This document shows positions 12,142 through 23,775 of a DNA stretch of 64,000 bases, in pieces. The position numbers were made by a program, and so were the translations under genes. The stretch covers positions 1,855,507-1,919,506 of the forward strand of contig KK106981.1 in assembly GCA_000611775.1 (NCBI GenBank), read 5' to 3'. The notes beneath the pieces were generated by a model. It ran no database searches, was not told the origin of the DNA, and worked only from the letters and a program-made list of their open reading frames with translations. This DNA is from Umbilicaria muhlenbergii. Taxonomy: Eukaryota > Ascomycota > Lecanoromycetes > Umbilicariales > Umbilicariaceae. The stretch's first letter is position 1; each line of letters starts with the position of its first letter.

Positions 12142-12423
12142 AAAGACAAGCTCGCTACGTTAACATAATAACAATGACTTCCTACGAGAACTATTTTCAC
12201 TTGACAGAGATTCGCGAGGAAGGATCATGTACTATTCTCATCATTACTGGGCATCTATAGCACACCCTAGCTACCACTATTTGCCAACACAGATCGAATG
12301 CGCCGCCAAGAGCGCGCCACCAGAAACAGAAGCGGGGTGGTTCGGTGTATCGCAGACTGAGCTATGGTGGACAACGTCAGAGCCGTGGGAGAAACGAAAC
12401 GCCATCAGGAAGAGCCAGAGCAA

Positions 12424-14100
12424 TCATGCGTCATCGCCATCGTCAGGAGGCTGATCGAATAGAAAGTTCGCTGCTAATTCCTCGTTCTTGTCGCATGCAA
12501 AGTATGCCTGAATGACCAAGTCCCTCTCGAAGCCAAGACGACATAACTAAAGTATTCAAGTAAGTAAGTATCATCTGTGAGACCGTACGACTACTCACTC
12601 TCTCAATAGCCTCTCGTTCCTCTTCCGTAACGCTAATGGCCTGAGCCCCGGGCGGCAGCGGTGTATCCTCGTCAGCGTCCTCACTGAGCAACTGCAGAAA
12701 CTGGTCCGGATTCTGGCCAATCAACTGTGCAAGCCCCGGATTTCCAGCACCTACCTGTTGCAAGATTGGCTCCAGCATGCGTGGTTGTGTCTGCACTATC
12801 TGGCGCAATTGCTGGAACTGTGGATTGGTTCGAAGAAAATCAAGATTACCGAGTCCGCCTGCGCCAGCTTCGCCTCCGGCACCAGCGCCTGCTCCCGCTC
12901 CAAGCCCTTCACGGAGGAGACCTGAAGCCGCGGAGGCACCTTGTCGTTGGGAACGGGCGCCGGCGCCACCACGGCCCGCTTGTGCGGCGGCTTCGAAGAG
13001 GTTGATGTGTTGGTCGCCAGCGTCGCTTGAAGTAGCTCCCGCAGCTGGTGCGGCGGGCGCAGGGGATGTTGCTTCGCGTGTAGCGGTTGAGCCAGTAGTA
13101 GCCGGGGGTTGAGCTGCTTGCTGTTGTTCCTGCTGAATGTTCTCTGGTATGCCCTAAGGTGCACGTTAGTAATGTCATGATTTCGGATACCGTTGATCCT
13201 TACACTAAGGAGGTATTCCACAGCGCGGTCTGGATTGAAAAAGGCAGCTCTCATTGCACGGTCGATGTCGGCTCTGGGAAAACCCATGCTCTCCATGTTG
13301 GCCACCGCTGCATCACGCTGTGATCCTAGTGTCAGAGCTGACGGGTCGTTGAAGGTCCCCACCTCTGCTGTTGTTCCAGTCGATGTTGCAGGCGCTGGAG
13401 ATGGAGTGGCAGGGACATCTTGTGCTGGAGTATTCGATGCAGGACCTGGGGCTGCAGGTGGCGCAGGTGTTTGTGCGGTAGCAGGTGCAGGTGTAATGGG
13501 GGCTTTGGAAGAGGAGGAGGCGCTGGATGCGCTAGCTGGCGCGGCTTTTGGCTGTGTGATATTAGTAACCTTGTAGATAACACCAAGCATGGAACAACGT
13601 ACTTTAGAGACCATGCAAACAATGAATCCTTTCTCTTCTATATGATACGATTCGACGGTATTGGCATCTTGTAGAATCTTGCCTATAATAGAATTCTCGT
13701 CAGTCATATAGTAATGGCATCCGGGCCTCCGCGAAGAAGTCCGGAACTAGGCAAGAGGTCAGATCCACAACAGCCTTGCAAACGTACCGGAGTATATGAG
13801 CTTCTGCTGGCTCACCTCCCATCCTTTCTCCTTTGATATCTTCTCCTTGACTTCCCCAATCTATGTTAAAGATACCCGATTAGTCACGATCTTCCCAACG
13901 CTCATCTGGTAGCTCCTCCCCGGTTTCACTGCTTCTCTCAGCGATAGGTAAGATGTATCATACCGTTTCAGAAGGTTCAGCTTCGATAACGAACTTCTGC
14001 TGCTTGAGATCCTAACGACGCAAGAGATCTATTAGTATCAAGAACGTGATATGATTGGTTGAGCGGAGTCTTCTAGCTGTACCTTGAATGTGAGCTTCAT
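12424..14100 (-). CDS. RAD23: Rad23 UV excision repair / proteasome shuttle protein
   Basis: Rad23 pairs with Rad4/XPC in nucleotide excision repair and carries ubiquitylated proteins to the proteasome. Seven exons on the minus strand (14100-14083, 14011-13964, 13860-13788, 13682-13603, 13551-13204, 13153-12599, 12546-12424) join in phase to 414 residues. Order: a ubiquitin-like domain at 1-73 ([20 protein letters not shown]), an Ala/Pro/Thr linker, UBA1 near 152-190 ([20 protein letters not shown]), a Gly/Ala-rich linker, the XPC/Rad4-binding domain near 285-345 ([20 protein letters not shown]), and UBA2 at the C-terminus ([20 protein letters not shown]). The exon 1 of only six codons and the intron-rich UBL are usual in filamentous fungi. 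All four domains are intact. Confidence 0.97.
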
Positions 14101-17063
14101 TTTGCCCCACCAGTTCCAGGGCGTAACACCTTAGAGCTGTTGAGATATCGCAGTGCTACTCTCACAGGTAACGGATAGAGACAGGCGGTGTAGATGAGTG
14201 ATGGCTTGCCAAGTAGTTCTCAGATGATTGTGGGTGCTGAGTGGTGGATGTGTATGTCAGTGATGATGCTGGAAGAGCTCCAGGCGGCTGTGAACTTGTA
14301 ACTTCCAGATCGTTCGGCTAAATTGTCCAAGGCGCTAATTTTCCCGACTTGTGCATCGGGCCTCCTCAGCCTCAAGGCACTCGGTGACTCACGTCAATGT
14401 ACAAAGGGAATGGCGAGAGTGATGCTGGATAATTTGTCTACCTTACCTTGTATTGAATGCTACATATCACGACCTCTCACTGATCCAATATCGCACGGCA
14501 TCTACTGCTGTAATTGCGTCACCGCCTTCTTCGCCATGGAGTGCCACGCATATGGACAAGATAAGTCGGTATCCAGCTAGGATTCTCTCGATAAAACAAC
14601 AAAAGGAAAAATGTCAAATTCTTTGGGAGTAGATGCTGTAGACCAATGGCTCTTATCACTTCTGCTTTAATGTGCCTGAAAATTAGTTTAAGATTTTGAG
14701 AGATTAATGGGCCCCTCTGTTGAGGACTGCTGTTTATTCTGTCCATATCCCTGGTGCTAATTTTTATTTGTACTATCTCAAATCTGGTCTTGTCCGCTCT
14801 CGCAGAGCACTATTGCCTACCGCGTATCATCACGGCTTGTGACTAACCTCAAACCTCGCTGCTTGGCCGCCAAAAGCTCGTGTCAAGAAGTGAACCCAGC
14901 GCTTCGGAGCAGAGGCACCAACAGTGATATTATGTGCTATGAAGTGTTCCGAGGTACCAACGTCCTTTTTCATTCGGATTCCCCCTTGCGTCCCTGACCA
15001 CGGCGGGGCTTTCGAGTTGTGAGAATCGATAGTTTAATCTTCTTTATCTTTAAAGAAAAAAAAAAGCTGGGCGTTTTCGTTTTTTTGGTAAAAGGATTAT
15101 TGTTACCAGATTCGTCACCAAATCAGAGTCGAGCAGGTTCAGTGGAAGCTCGAATACGTGGGCAGTTCTATACACAGTCACTTCCAAGGTGCTCAAACGC
15201 CAAAGTCATGAGCCACAGGTATTATAAAAAGCACAAGTACCTTCTACGAAGATTTATAGGCCTCGAGGCTATTGTACCTATCCGACTACACGAAAGTGCA
15301 AGCGGCTCTGTAGTGCAGACGAAAAATAAGCTCTTTTCAGTCATTCTCTGCCTCTTCGAACCTTAAAATATCTTCTTTCCACGCCCTTCTCAGGTGCCCT
15401 CATCCTCCTTCCGGCTCCGATGGCGCCTCTTTGACGCTCGACTGTGCACGGCTGACACAGGACCCAGGGGTCTGATGCATTCTGCTAGCACTTTCGGTGA
15501 GAATGGTATATCTTCTGAAGTCTCTTTACCGCTCACGAGAGTGTTCTTCAGCTGAGTAGCATGCCGTATGTTGCGGTTGGGCCAACGAGGCCACGTGCGC
15601 ACAGCTGATGAATTCAAGGCTTCCCGTAGGGCTCCGATCGCGGGTGGGCCAAACACGTCGTGCATATGCCAGCCAGTGATCGTCGTTCGCAGGCAGCGCC
15701 CACGTTTGATGCCAAGGAAAGTACCGAGCAGGCGGCCAAGACAAGACCACATCCCGGGCCGGTTGTTTAGATGGTCACTGACTTGATATTCCTCGACAAT
15801 CATGGTAATCAGATGAAGGTCACTTGTCAGGGCCCTGTCAAGTAGCACCGAGGTACGTCTTGGCCGGATCCGAACACTTAGCCGTAGATCAGGAGGACTC
15901 GTAGAATAATGAAGGAAACTGCACTCGGTACCGACTGACAGCAAACGGCTCGTGCATAAGACGCCTTTCTCTTATCTTGTAAATGATCTACTTCACATTA
16001 TGTCTACGGAGTAAAGGTAAGGCCAGATTGCGGGACCAACAGGAAGTCTTCCTAGTCGTCTCTCACACTGGACCCAACTCTGGCTGTCTTGATGGTTTTG
16101 AAGTTCCAGCATGGGCCTCAGGCCAACCAGGACCAGGCCGACGCATGGTGCAGCTCAGCCAAGAAGCGGCACGTTAGCCGACGCCATGTCGCGCATTGTA
16201 TCGCGACCATCCTTGTTCCTCGACAGGCCTTCTCCTCCTTCAACACGTACCGGGGCCCAGGAAGAGGCAAAGGCCCGAGGAGCCTTTTCAACGACCGGCG
16301 GCAAGTCTGATTTTTATTGTGGAACCGGCCATGAGATTCATCAACAAACAAAACGGCACACGATGGCCTTATTTATGCTGAGTCTGCGCACCTTCAAGAC
16401 ATCGTCGGATCCGTGCGCTGTGTTTTGTTGTGTCGTCTCTCTCCGTGTTGTTATTGTTCATATACGAATAGTCTCACGCTCAATAATCCTGTATATCATT
16501 CTCGTTACCCCGCAGCCTGCGAGTCTGGGACAACCGCATCAAGCTTCGATTATCCGCTGCAAGCAAATCTCCAATGTTGGTTCGTGCATAACGTCCCATG
16601 CAACATCTGGCCCGTCCAATGGCCGCTTGCGCGTCATCTTGCATCCGCAACGCGTAGCTGCCTCATGGCTGCATGAAAACAGACCTCTAGAGCCCAGATT
16701 TCATTGCTAGGGCCCCCTCAGGTCTACCTGTTCGGTCTTTCGCGTGTCGGCGAACCTACGGTCCATCATTCACGATATGACATTGCTGAGCATGTAACAT
16801 AGCAGAGAAGGAATCAATTGCTAAGATTCGGCCGTCACAAGGCCTTCCATTCTGCTCACGTCTCAACTCTAAAGACCACTGCCTCGTACGGAGCACCTGA
16901 GTCCTCGCAAGGACCCCACGCGCTTCTGAACGCCATTGTGACGCCAACTCCATCCTGATTGTCTGGGACGAGATCTACAAGAGCAGAAGCGCCACGTCAA
17001 CCGCGATAGAGACAAGGTGTGGGCCAAGCCATTGGGGGTTCGAAAAAACGTTGAGTCGTCGCC
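14101..17063. other. 3-kb gap between RAD23 and the membrane protein gene
   Basis: This is the longest stretch without a supported gene. AT-rich DNA with homopolymer runs (ten A near 15055-15065) occupies 14580-15370. A 184-codon frame on the minus strand at 15390-15944 and a 199-codon frame on the plus strand at 16111-16710 show no family resemblance, low-complexity bias or convincing splice extensions, so they are not called. No terminal inverted repeats or reverse transcriptase-like peptides were noticed. It may be regulatory DNA, a long UTR, a non-coding RNA locus or a decayed gene. Confidence 0.35.
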
Positions 17064-18434
17064 ATGTCTCGAAGCCCGCCGTCCAGTATCGCCGGCATAG
17101 TTGCAGTCCTTGCCACCGTAGCCAGCACAACCTTCATCATGATCTTCGCTATCACCCTCACGGCAGCCCACCTACCAACACGTGTGTTAGCCCTCATCGC
17201 CGCGGTCACGCAGCTACTCTTGTTGGCCACTCTTGCATACGTTACCTTTCGCCAAGTATGTGGGGCCGACCCAAAGGGAGACAACTTTGCCATGGGCAGG
17301 AGATGGCTCCCCAGGAACAGACATCTCGCCATGGTCGTACTGCCATCATTCGCCGCTGCGCTGGTGACAGCGGCCACTTTAGGATGGATCAAAATTCGCC
17401 TCGACACTTTACCGGAATTGATTCTTGGTCGGTCCAAGAAAGCATTCCTACTTTCCGCTTTCGCCGTGTGGGCCGTCTCCCTCCTGGCTCAGACCGCCTT
17501 CTCATTCAGCATACTCTGGAATAGAGAAAGTCCCAGGCAGGATGACCTGTCTGGATACGTAGCCAATGGCTTGGACATAGAACAACCAATGGAGGAACCA
17601 AGCAGATTGAACACTGCTGATACTGCTCACCCACAGCGTTCTCAAGAAGCGCCACTCTTGTCTCCACCTTCATCACCGACAGCGACAGAAGCTCTCAGCT
17701 CCCTTAGGTCATCCCTCTCCGTGGTTGTGCGGCCAGTCACGTCGAGAACGCGCTTAATAACCCGTCAAAACTCATTCCCACGAGACTCGAAGAGTTCTTC
17801 CCTTGATATATCCTTGAGAGATCGGACTTCCCAAGATGACGGATTCGATACATGGGACACGTCCGGCGTTGGTTCTCATATCCGTGAAACTGTACTGCAA
17901 TCATCACCACCAACAACGCGAGGCCCCGGCTTAGAGACGATCCCAGGCAGCCGATCGCCGTCGCCGGCCAAGGCACTTGACGGACCTTACAATTTACCAA
18001 GTCCGCCGCAGAGCCCGACGTATTTCTCCAGGCCGAGCAGCCGTCGGCAAAGGTCAGCGTCGGCATCGAATGAGGACCACATCCATCCTCTCTTCCGCAC
18101 GAGCAGCCCTACCCCACCACCAACGGCAACGCCGGGGACGAGGATCACCGCAACACCGCTCGCGGGACAGCTCATGGACGCACAGGCGCTGCGCCGGATG
18201 CGATCGGGCAGCCTACCAGCCAGCCCTAGCCCGTTAACATACTTTGACAACATCAACGATGACCCTGTCAGAAGGACACCGTCGCCGCCAAGTCGAGAGA
18301 TGACGCCTCCAATACCCGATTTTATTCTCACCGCCGGGCCCAGAGCGAGCTTGATGGGGTATGGGAAACGGAAATTATCATTGAGGCCATCAGAAGCGGA
18401 TGTGGAGCTGGAGCCGGCAGGATCAGGGGGCTAA
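17064..18434 (+). CDS. Four-helix membrane protein with long disordered tail, unknown function
   Basis: This is a single-exon gene of 456 residues; no characterised family was recognised. The first 150 residues hold four strongly hydrophobic segments, at about 10-33, 40-64, 88-112 and 127-152, separated by short loops. The remaining 300 residues look intrinsically disordered, rich in Ser, Pro, Thr and Arg, with repeated SPxP-type motifs (LLSPPSSPTATE, RSPSPAK, SPTPPPT) that would suit proline-directed kinases. The design resembles other fungal tetraspan-like proteins with cytosolic regulatory tails, but that is inference. The ATG at 17064 is chosen because the first helix follows directly; an ATG 13 bases upstream is in another frame. 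The gene lies alone between long spacers. Confidence 0.75.
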   Translation: MSRSPPSSIAGIVAVLATVASTTFIMIFAITLTAAHLPTRVLALIAAVTQLLLLATLAYVTFRQVCGADPKGDNFAMGRRWLPRNRHLAMVVLPSFAAALVTAATLGWIKIRLDTLPELILGRSKKAFLLSAFAVWAVSLLAQTAFSFSILWNRESPRQDDLSGYVANGLDIEQPMEEPSRLNTADTAHPQRSQEAPLLSPPSSPTATEALSSLRSSLSVVVRPVTSRTRLITRQNSFPRDSKSSSLDISLRDRTSQDDGFDTWDTSGVGSHIRETVLQSSPPTTRGPGLETIPGSRSPSPAKALDGPYNLPSPPQSPTYFSRPSSRRQRSASASNEDHIHPLFRTSSPTPPPTATPGTRITATPLAGQLMDAQALRRMRSGSLPASPSPLTYFDNINDDPVRRTPSPPSREMTPPIPDFILTAGPRASLMGYGKRKLSLRPSEADVELEPAGSGG

Positions 18435-19853
18435 AGGAAGATTGTTGGCCACTTATCACGAGAGCATGTGCATCTGTGCTATGGCAGAAAATTGATGCTC
18501 AGATCAAGCTTATGGGCTGGGAATTTGGCCTTTCTGTAGGGGAATGGCGGATAGCTTTCGCACGTTTGCTATTTGGAAAAGTACGTTGCACCTGTTGGCT
18601 CCATCAAGAGCCAAGCGTTTAGCGCGGCGTTTTGGCGAATGACGATCTGACGTCTCTGCTTTCATACCTTATGCATCTTATAATCATTATTTTAAGACGT
18701 CTTAAGGATAAATCAATGAATGGCTTGCAAAACCAGCGGACTAATCTTATATATACCAGAAGCTCTCCAACAGTAGAGCCTTCAAATCGATCTCGAGCGA
18801 GATGAGCATGTTGGTGCAGGCGATTGGATGAACACACTCGGATGCTGGGCCCGCATCACACGTAAGCTTGCGAAGAAGTGAGGAATGATATATGTATTTC
18901 TATAGAGAACAACTGTGCCAGTACACCGAGATCTTCCTCAATGGAGTAGAATTGGTTAGAATCAAGGAGGCTGGGAACTTTGGGCCGAATAAAGCGGGAT
19001 TATTGTCACAGTTCTTCTACAATTCTTATTGCTTGCGGTGGGCAAGATGGCCGCGCTATCCCCTTTCGGTACTAGTCCCCTCCCATAAACACACTCTATA
19101 GAGGATATGGATATGGATATGGATATCCAACCTCCACGCCCTATTGTCCAGCAACGCAGATTGATTCACTGTTATTGTCAAAGGTACTATTGTATTCAGA
19201 AGAGCCAGTAATTGTCCCCAGCCACCTGGATTACTTGTCGTATTCGATATCCAACTTTTCGCTCTCAACTTTTCTCCACCATCCACAACCAGCACGATCA
19301 ACTTTACAACTCACCATCTACTTCGTCACTTCATTTTCATCTCAAAAGATCTATTCGCAACAGCTCAAGAATACCTCTGGAAGGTAACAACGCACATTTT
19401 GACAGCTCCGCAGCTCTATGTAACATAATTGCAATTCGATCTATTCCGACAGTACAGCGCAGAGGACACTCCTGCTTAGAGTAGCTTCTCCATCTTCTAC
19501 TACCAACAGCACCTAATCTTTCAGAACTACAGACGAACACAAGCAGTAAGTACATCTTTTTTCCATCACCTGCCAAGCTCGCATTACAGCATATCAACTT
19601 GTGCACGCATTTCCACTGTGACAAAGCCCGCATCTGGCTGAGATTATGCTTTTTTCTAAACCGTCACTTCTTTTACGAATCGCAACATTTTCTATTCAAT
19701 TCTCTCGCAAACATTGGACAAAACATCTTTTGGGACACATAGACACTACTGCGTATTTTTCCGCAAGCCTTATCATACATCATTCATTTTCTGCGCAAGG
19801 CGTAGATCGCCAAAAGGGAGGCAGCGACCTAATTCGCTTACAGTTCTTCCGCA
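18435..19853. other. Spacer and probable long 5-prime leader of the AT-hook gene
   Basis: This 1.4-kb stretch separates two genes in the same direction. A small tandem array of GGATAT (about four copies) lies at 19103-19128. From about 19230 to the next ATG the plus strand is pyrimidine-rich with many CT/CA tracts (tttctccaccatcc, ccatcacctgcc), typical of a transcribed fungal leader. A splice-like ag/gtaagt (aagcagtaagtac near 19540) suggests a leader intron may exist. No coding frame is supported. Confidence 0.4.
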
Positions 19854-21993
19854 ATGCCTGGAACAAAGCGAAAGGGCGAGAGTACTCAAGATGGCGCCAC
19901 GGAAAACACCAAGAAAAAGCGTAGTGCCAGACAGCCTTCCGAAAAATTACATATGACAACACGCCGCGCCAAGTCGCTCCTCGAGTCCCGATCTTCCGCT
20001 ACACCATCATATGACTCCTCCAATTATGACGAGACTCGCCGTAGCTCCATGCAGAGTGGATTCTCGGGCTCCTCGGCCGAGAGAAAAAACAGCATAGAAG
20101 AAGTCGAAGACCCTTTGGCAGCTGAGCTGTTTAGCTTCATGAGAGATAAGCAGCCAAGCGTTGAGAAAATTGAGGAATCTATAGAGCCGGAATCTCTAGG
20201 TCCTCCTACAAAGAAATTCGCCGTTCCAGCAATTCAGATCGACGCTCCAAGCACTTTTTCTAAGAAGTCAAGTAAGAGTTCCACCACCGCACCTAAGGCT
20301 CTCCTCGAAGTACCATCGCCGTCGCCGTCGCCAGCAAAGGGTCGTCGTGGTAGGCCACCAGCGATTCGTAAGAGCCAAGCTATTCGTCAGAGCCCAGCCG
20401 TAGGCAAGCGTCCCCCTGGCCGACAGCGGGTCCCCAAGAAAGACCCAAAGATAGAGGCGGACTACGTACGGATGAGTGAGCTCAAGAACGCATTTGGCAA
20501 AATCAGCAAGGGCTTGGCACCAACCCTGGAGGAACTGGCCAACCGTTCCCTGAACAAGATGAATGGTGACCCCAAAGCCCACAAGGAGGTATCTGGGTAC
20601 AAAGAAACGATGCAAGCCCTTGAGCGACGCAAACAAGAACAACTAGCTATGATTGACCGCGAATTTCAGTTGCAGAAAGAACAGACAGAGCGGGTGTGCA
20701 AGACAGATTTGCAAGAGATTTACCACATGTCCCAAGTATGTTCTTTTATTTCCTGCGGCTACAGCGAGACGGAAAACTGATGTTCTTGCAGGTTCAATGC
20801 CGCGAGATACATGAGGATATCAAAACACACATTGATGTCGGCATGATGTCACTCCTGACCGAGATCGAGACGGATGGTGATGCGACAGATGACGAGGTAT
20901 GCTGCTTTGATAAGATGTGCAGAAAACCAACTGACATTTTGCATAGGTCGACAGCTTATGGCGGCCCACTCCATCGAGATACAACGTCCGTAACCGCGGC
21001 CACTTCAAAGGAATATACCACTTCAGCGAGCGGTATCGAATGCCAGACCGCGAAGGCCGCTTCTACCAAGAGGCGGATACGGTATTCGAAGACTTGATGG
21101 ACAGATATGAACTGGCCCAAGCAATCAAAACCGTGGATCCCAGCCAGCAGGTCCTGAGATCGAAAGATACAGATACTCCGCCCATCCTCCCACGCCCATA
21201 TGACCAGGTGCAGAAGAAGTCGCAACTAGACCACATCGGTATAGAACTAATCCTCGGCGCAAGCGTAGCCTTGGAAGATCGGTCACACGCTCGTCTCGAC
21301 GACCTCGCAATCCTGGCAGAAGCCCGGGCCAACGCGCGCGACGCCGAAGCTGCTGCTGCGGAGCGGAAGAAGCTCCTCAAGAAGAAGGGACGAAAAGTCG
21401 CCAAGAAGCGGAAAGGCTCCTCCCCTCTCATCCCACCGACCGACGACCATCCGCAAACCGACCTCACGCCCTCCGCACCCGCACGCAGACGCCTACTAGC
21501 GCCCAAGCCTCTCCCATCTGCGCTCTCCCTCCCCATGTACAACCACGACTACAACTCCCCCGTCTACCCCGACTACCACCCCTCCCTCCGCACCACGCAA
21601 GAACCACCCACTCTATACGCTCCCGGCATCCCCGCCGCGGGAGTCGACCTGCAAGCAGCCGCCGGCACCACTGGTGAATACCCATACCTATGCTTCAGCT
21701 ACCCCACCCAGCCCCCTTCCTCCTACTACCAGCCCGACTCCACCCTCCCGACCTCGACCGTTCAGCAGCTACCACTCGGCCAATACCCACGCCCAGACAC
21801 GCCCATGGGCACCACATTCGTTCATTACGACGGCCCCGGTCCCGCTCACACACCCGCTGCGTACCGCCAGATCGCGCCAGCGCCAGGTGCGATGTTACCG
21901 CCGCCGCCGCCGCGGCCGGTGGCTTGGGGCCAGTGGCTTATGCCTGTGGATGGAGGGGCGTTTCCGCCGCATGTGGGGTCGCATTGGTCGTAG
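19854..21993 (+). CDS. AT-hook nuclear protein of unknown function
   Basis: Three exons (19854-20735, 20792-20896, 20947-21993) join in phase to 677 residues. No characterised orthologue was recognised. The N-terminal third is basic and Ser-rich with a nuclear-localisation-like start (MPGTKRKGES, KKKRSARQP). An AT-hook-like motif KGRRGRPPA occurs near residue 170, followed by a second basic GRQRVPKK, suggesting DNA or chromatin binding. Residues about 205-330 form a predicted helical, coiled-coil-prone region (MQALERRKQEQLAMIDREFQ), and a conserved-looking block follows (WRPTPSRYNVRNRGHFKGIY). A Lys-rich helix (ERKKLLKKKGRKVAKKRKG) precedes a Pro/Tyr-rich disordered tail. Intron borders are canonical. 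A chromatin-associated role is an inference from the AT-hook and basic character only. Confidence 0.8.
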
Positions 21994-22453
21994 CACAGGG
22001 GCGATGGCAAGGCGGGCGTTTGGATATTTAGGGTGATTTACATGCCCAGGATGAATGTTGGAGGGAGGATTGTTTATTGGTTCAGCTGGCTGCGAGTATG
22101 TATGGAGGTGGTCAGGTTATTTTAGCGTCGCGTTTGTACATATCTAAATAGTTTGAATGACTGGGTTTAAGAGTCATCGATGTACATTGCTTTAGAGCAC
22201 CTGGTTTGTGGATATGCAGGTGACAGAGCCAATGATAGTGCTAGTGCTAGTGACTCAGTAATTCCAGCCCTTGGCAAAAGTTGTCAGCTTCTACGAACGA
22301 GTTAAAACCGTCGACTTTCGTACGTAGGAAAACCATCGACATTTTGAATCGCCAAACACCGCGAAAAGCCAAGGACTCTATACCCTCAGACTTTGCGACC
22401 GTTTATCCTCTTCTCTATCACAAGTCGCAATTACAAGTCCCTACCACTCCATC
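21994..22453. other. Spacer upstream of TIF6
   Basis: These 460 bases hold the end of the AT-hook gene and the TIF6 promoter and leader. A short TGCTAG repeat (gtgctagtgctagtgac) lies near 22238-22254. Nothing else was recognised. Confidence 0.4.
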
Positions 22454-23513
22454 ATGGCTGTGCGCGCCAGATTCGAGAGTTCAAACGAGTGAGTGCTCTC
22501 TTCTCGCTTCCCCCATCACCCCACCTTGCGATACGTGAGCTGCGGGATCAAGCTAATATAATATTCGACATTCGACAGTGTGGGTGTCTTTGCCACGTTG
22601 ACGAATTCCTACGCTATCGTCGCTATTGGGGCCAGTGAGAACTTCTACAGGTACGCTACGCATGCATGGTCACGAGGGCGAACAGAAAGAATGGAAGGAA
22701 GTGGAATTGATGGTGTCTTGATGGACAGTGTATTCGAAGCAGAATTGCAAGATGTGATTCCCATATGCCACGCCACGATCGCAGGGACGAGGATAGTGGG
22801 GCGGCTAACTGCTGGGTATGTGCCTCCTCCTCCGTTCGCAAGCTACCTGCCCCCAACATGCGTGCTGATTTCCATAAACAGGAACCGGAAAGGTCTTCTC
22901 GTCCCTACGTCTACCACAGACCAAGAACTGCAACATCTGCGCAACTCGATACCAGATAGCGTGAAGATCCAGCGGATAGAAGAGAGGTTAAGTGCGCTCG
23001 GCAACGTGATATGTTGTAATGACCATGTGGCGCTGGTACACCCCGATATCGAGAGGGAGACGGAAGAGATGTGAGTGCAGATGGCCCGAGCCTAGAAAGG
23101 CTCGAGTTCGCGGTATGGAGGAACGGAAATGCTGATTCAAACCACCTCTGAACAGAATCGCGGATGCCCTCGGCGTCGAAGTATTCCGCCAAACCATTGC
23201 CGACAACGTACTCACCGGCTCCTACATGGCTTTGTCGAACCAAGGCGGTATTGTGCACCCGAAAACCTCCATCCAAGATCAAGACGAGCTGTCGAGTTTA
23301 CTGCAGGTGCCGCTGGTGGCGGGTAGTGTGAATCGCGGGTCGCCGCTGGTGGGCGCGGGCATGGTCGTGAATGATTGGTTGGCGGTGACGGGGTTGGATA
23401 CAACGGCCACGGAGTTGAGCGTGGTGGAGAGTGTGTTTAGGTTGGGTGAGGGGATGGGACCGGGGGCGATCAATACAACGAATAAGGACACGATGGTGGA
23501 GTCGTTCTATTGA
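22454..23513 (+). CDS. TIF6: Eukaryotic translation initiation factor 6
   Basis: eIF6 binds the 60S subunit, is required for its biogenesis, and blocks premature joining to 40S until released by Efl1 and Sdo1. Five exons (22454-22488, 22579-22650, 22729-22815, 22882-23070, 23156-23513) give 246 residues, the exact family size. Diagnostic blocks are [56 protein letters not shown] and [20 protein letters not shown]. The pentein-fold repeats continue to [18 protein letters not shown] at the C-terminus. The first exon codes 12 residues. The 3-prime exon is notably G-rich on the coding strand. Convergent with BET5, 262 bases away. Confidence 0.98.
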
Positions 23514-23775
23514 AAGAACGTGGTGGTTTGGGTGCGCGGCACGTTGACTGATTGCTGGATCCTGGTCGTCCTAAAGACGAGTTGTCCTGGCACGGCGTTC
23601 GGCTTGTCATATGACCGTTCCCTTGGGGAGTTCGATGATATCTGAATCTAAGTCGTCAAGTTCTCTTGACTATGAGGTAATTGGTCCGAGAATGTTTCGC
23701 GGAATGCTTGACCGTGCTGCCGAGAGCGCTGTTACATTATGCCGCTCTATTGGGGCTTGTGTCTTCAACAAGGGA

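Noticed and set aside
15390-15944. 184-codon open frame on the minus strand
   Set aside because: No recognisable motif, no splice extension, no codon bias like neighbouring genes; kept only as part of the gap description.
16111-16710. 199-codon open frame on the plus strand
   Set aside because: No family resemblance and mixed low-quality composition; probably chance in a GC-balanced region.
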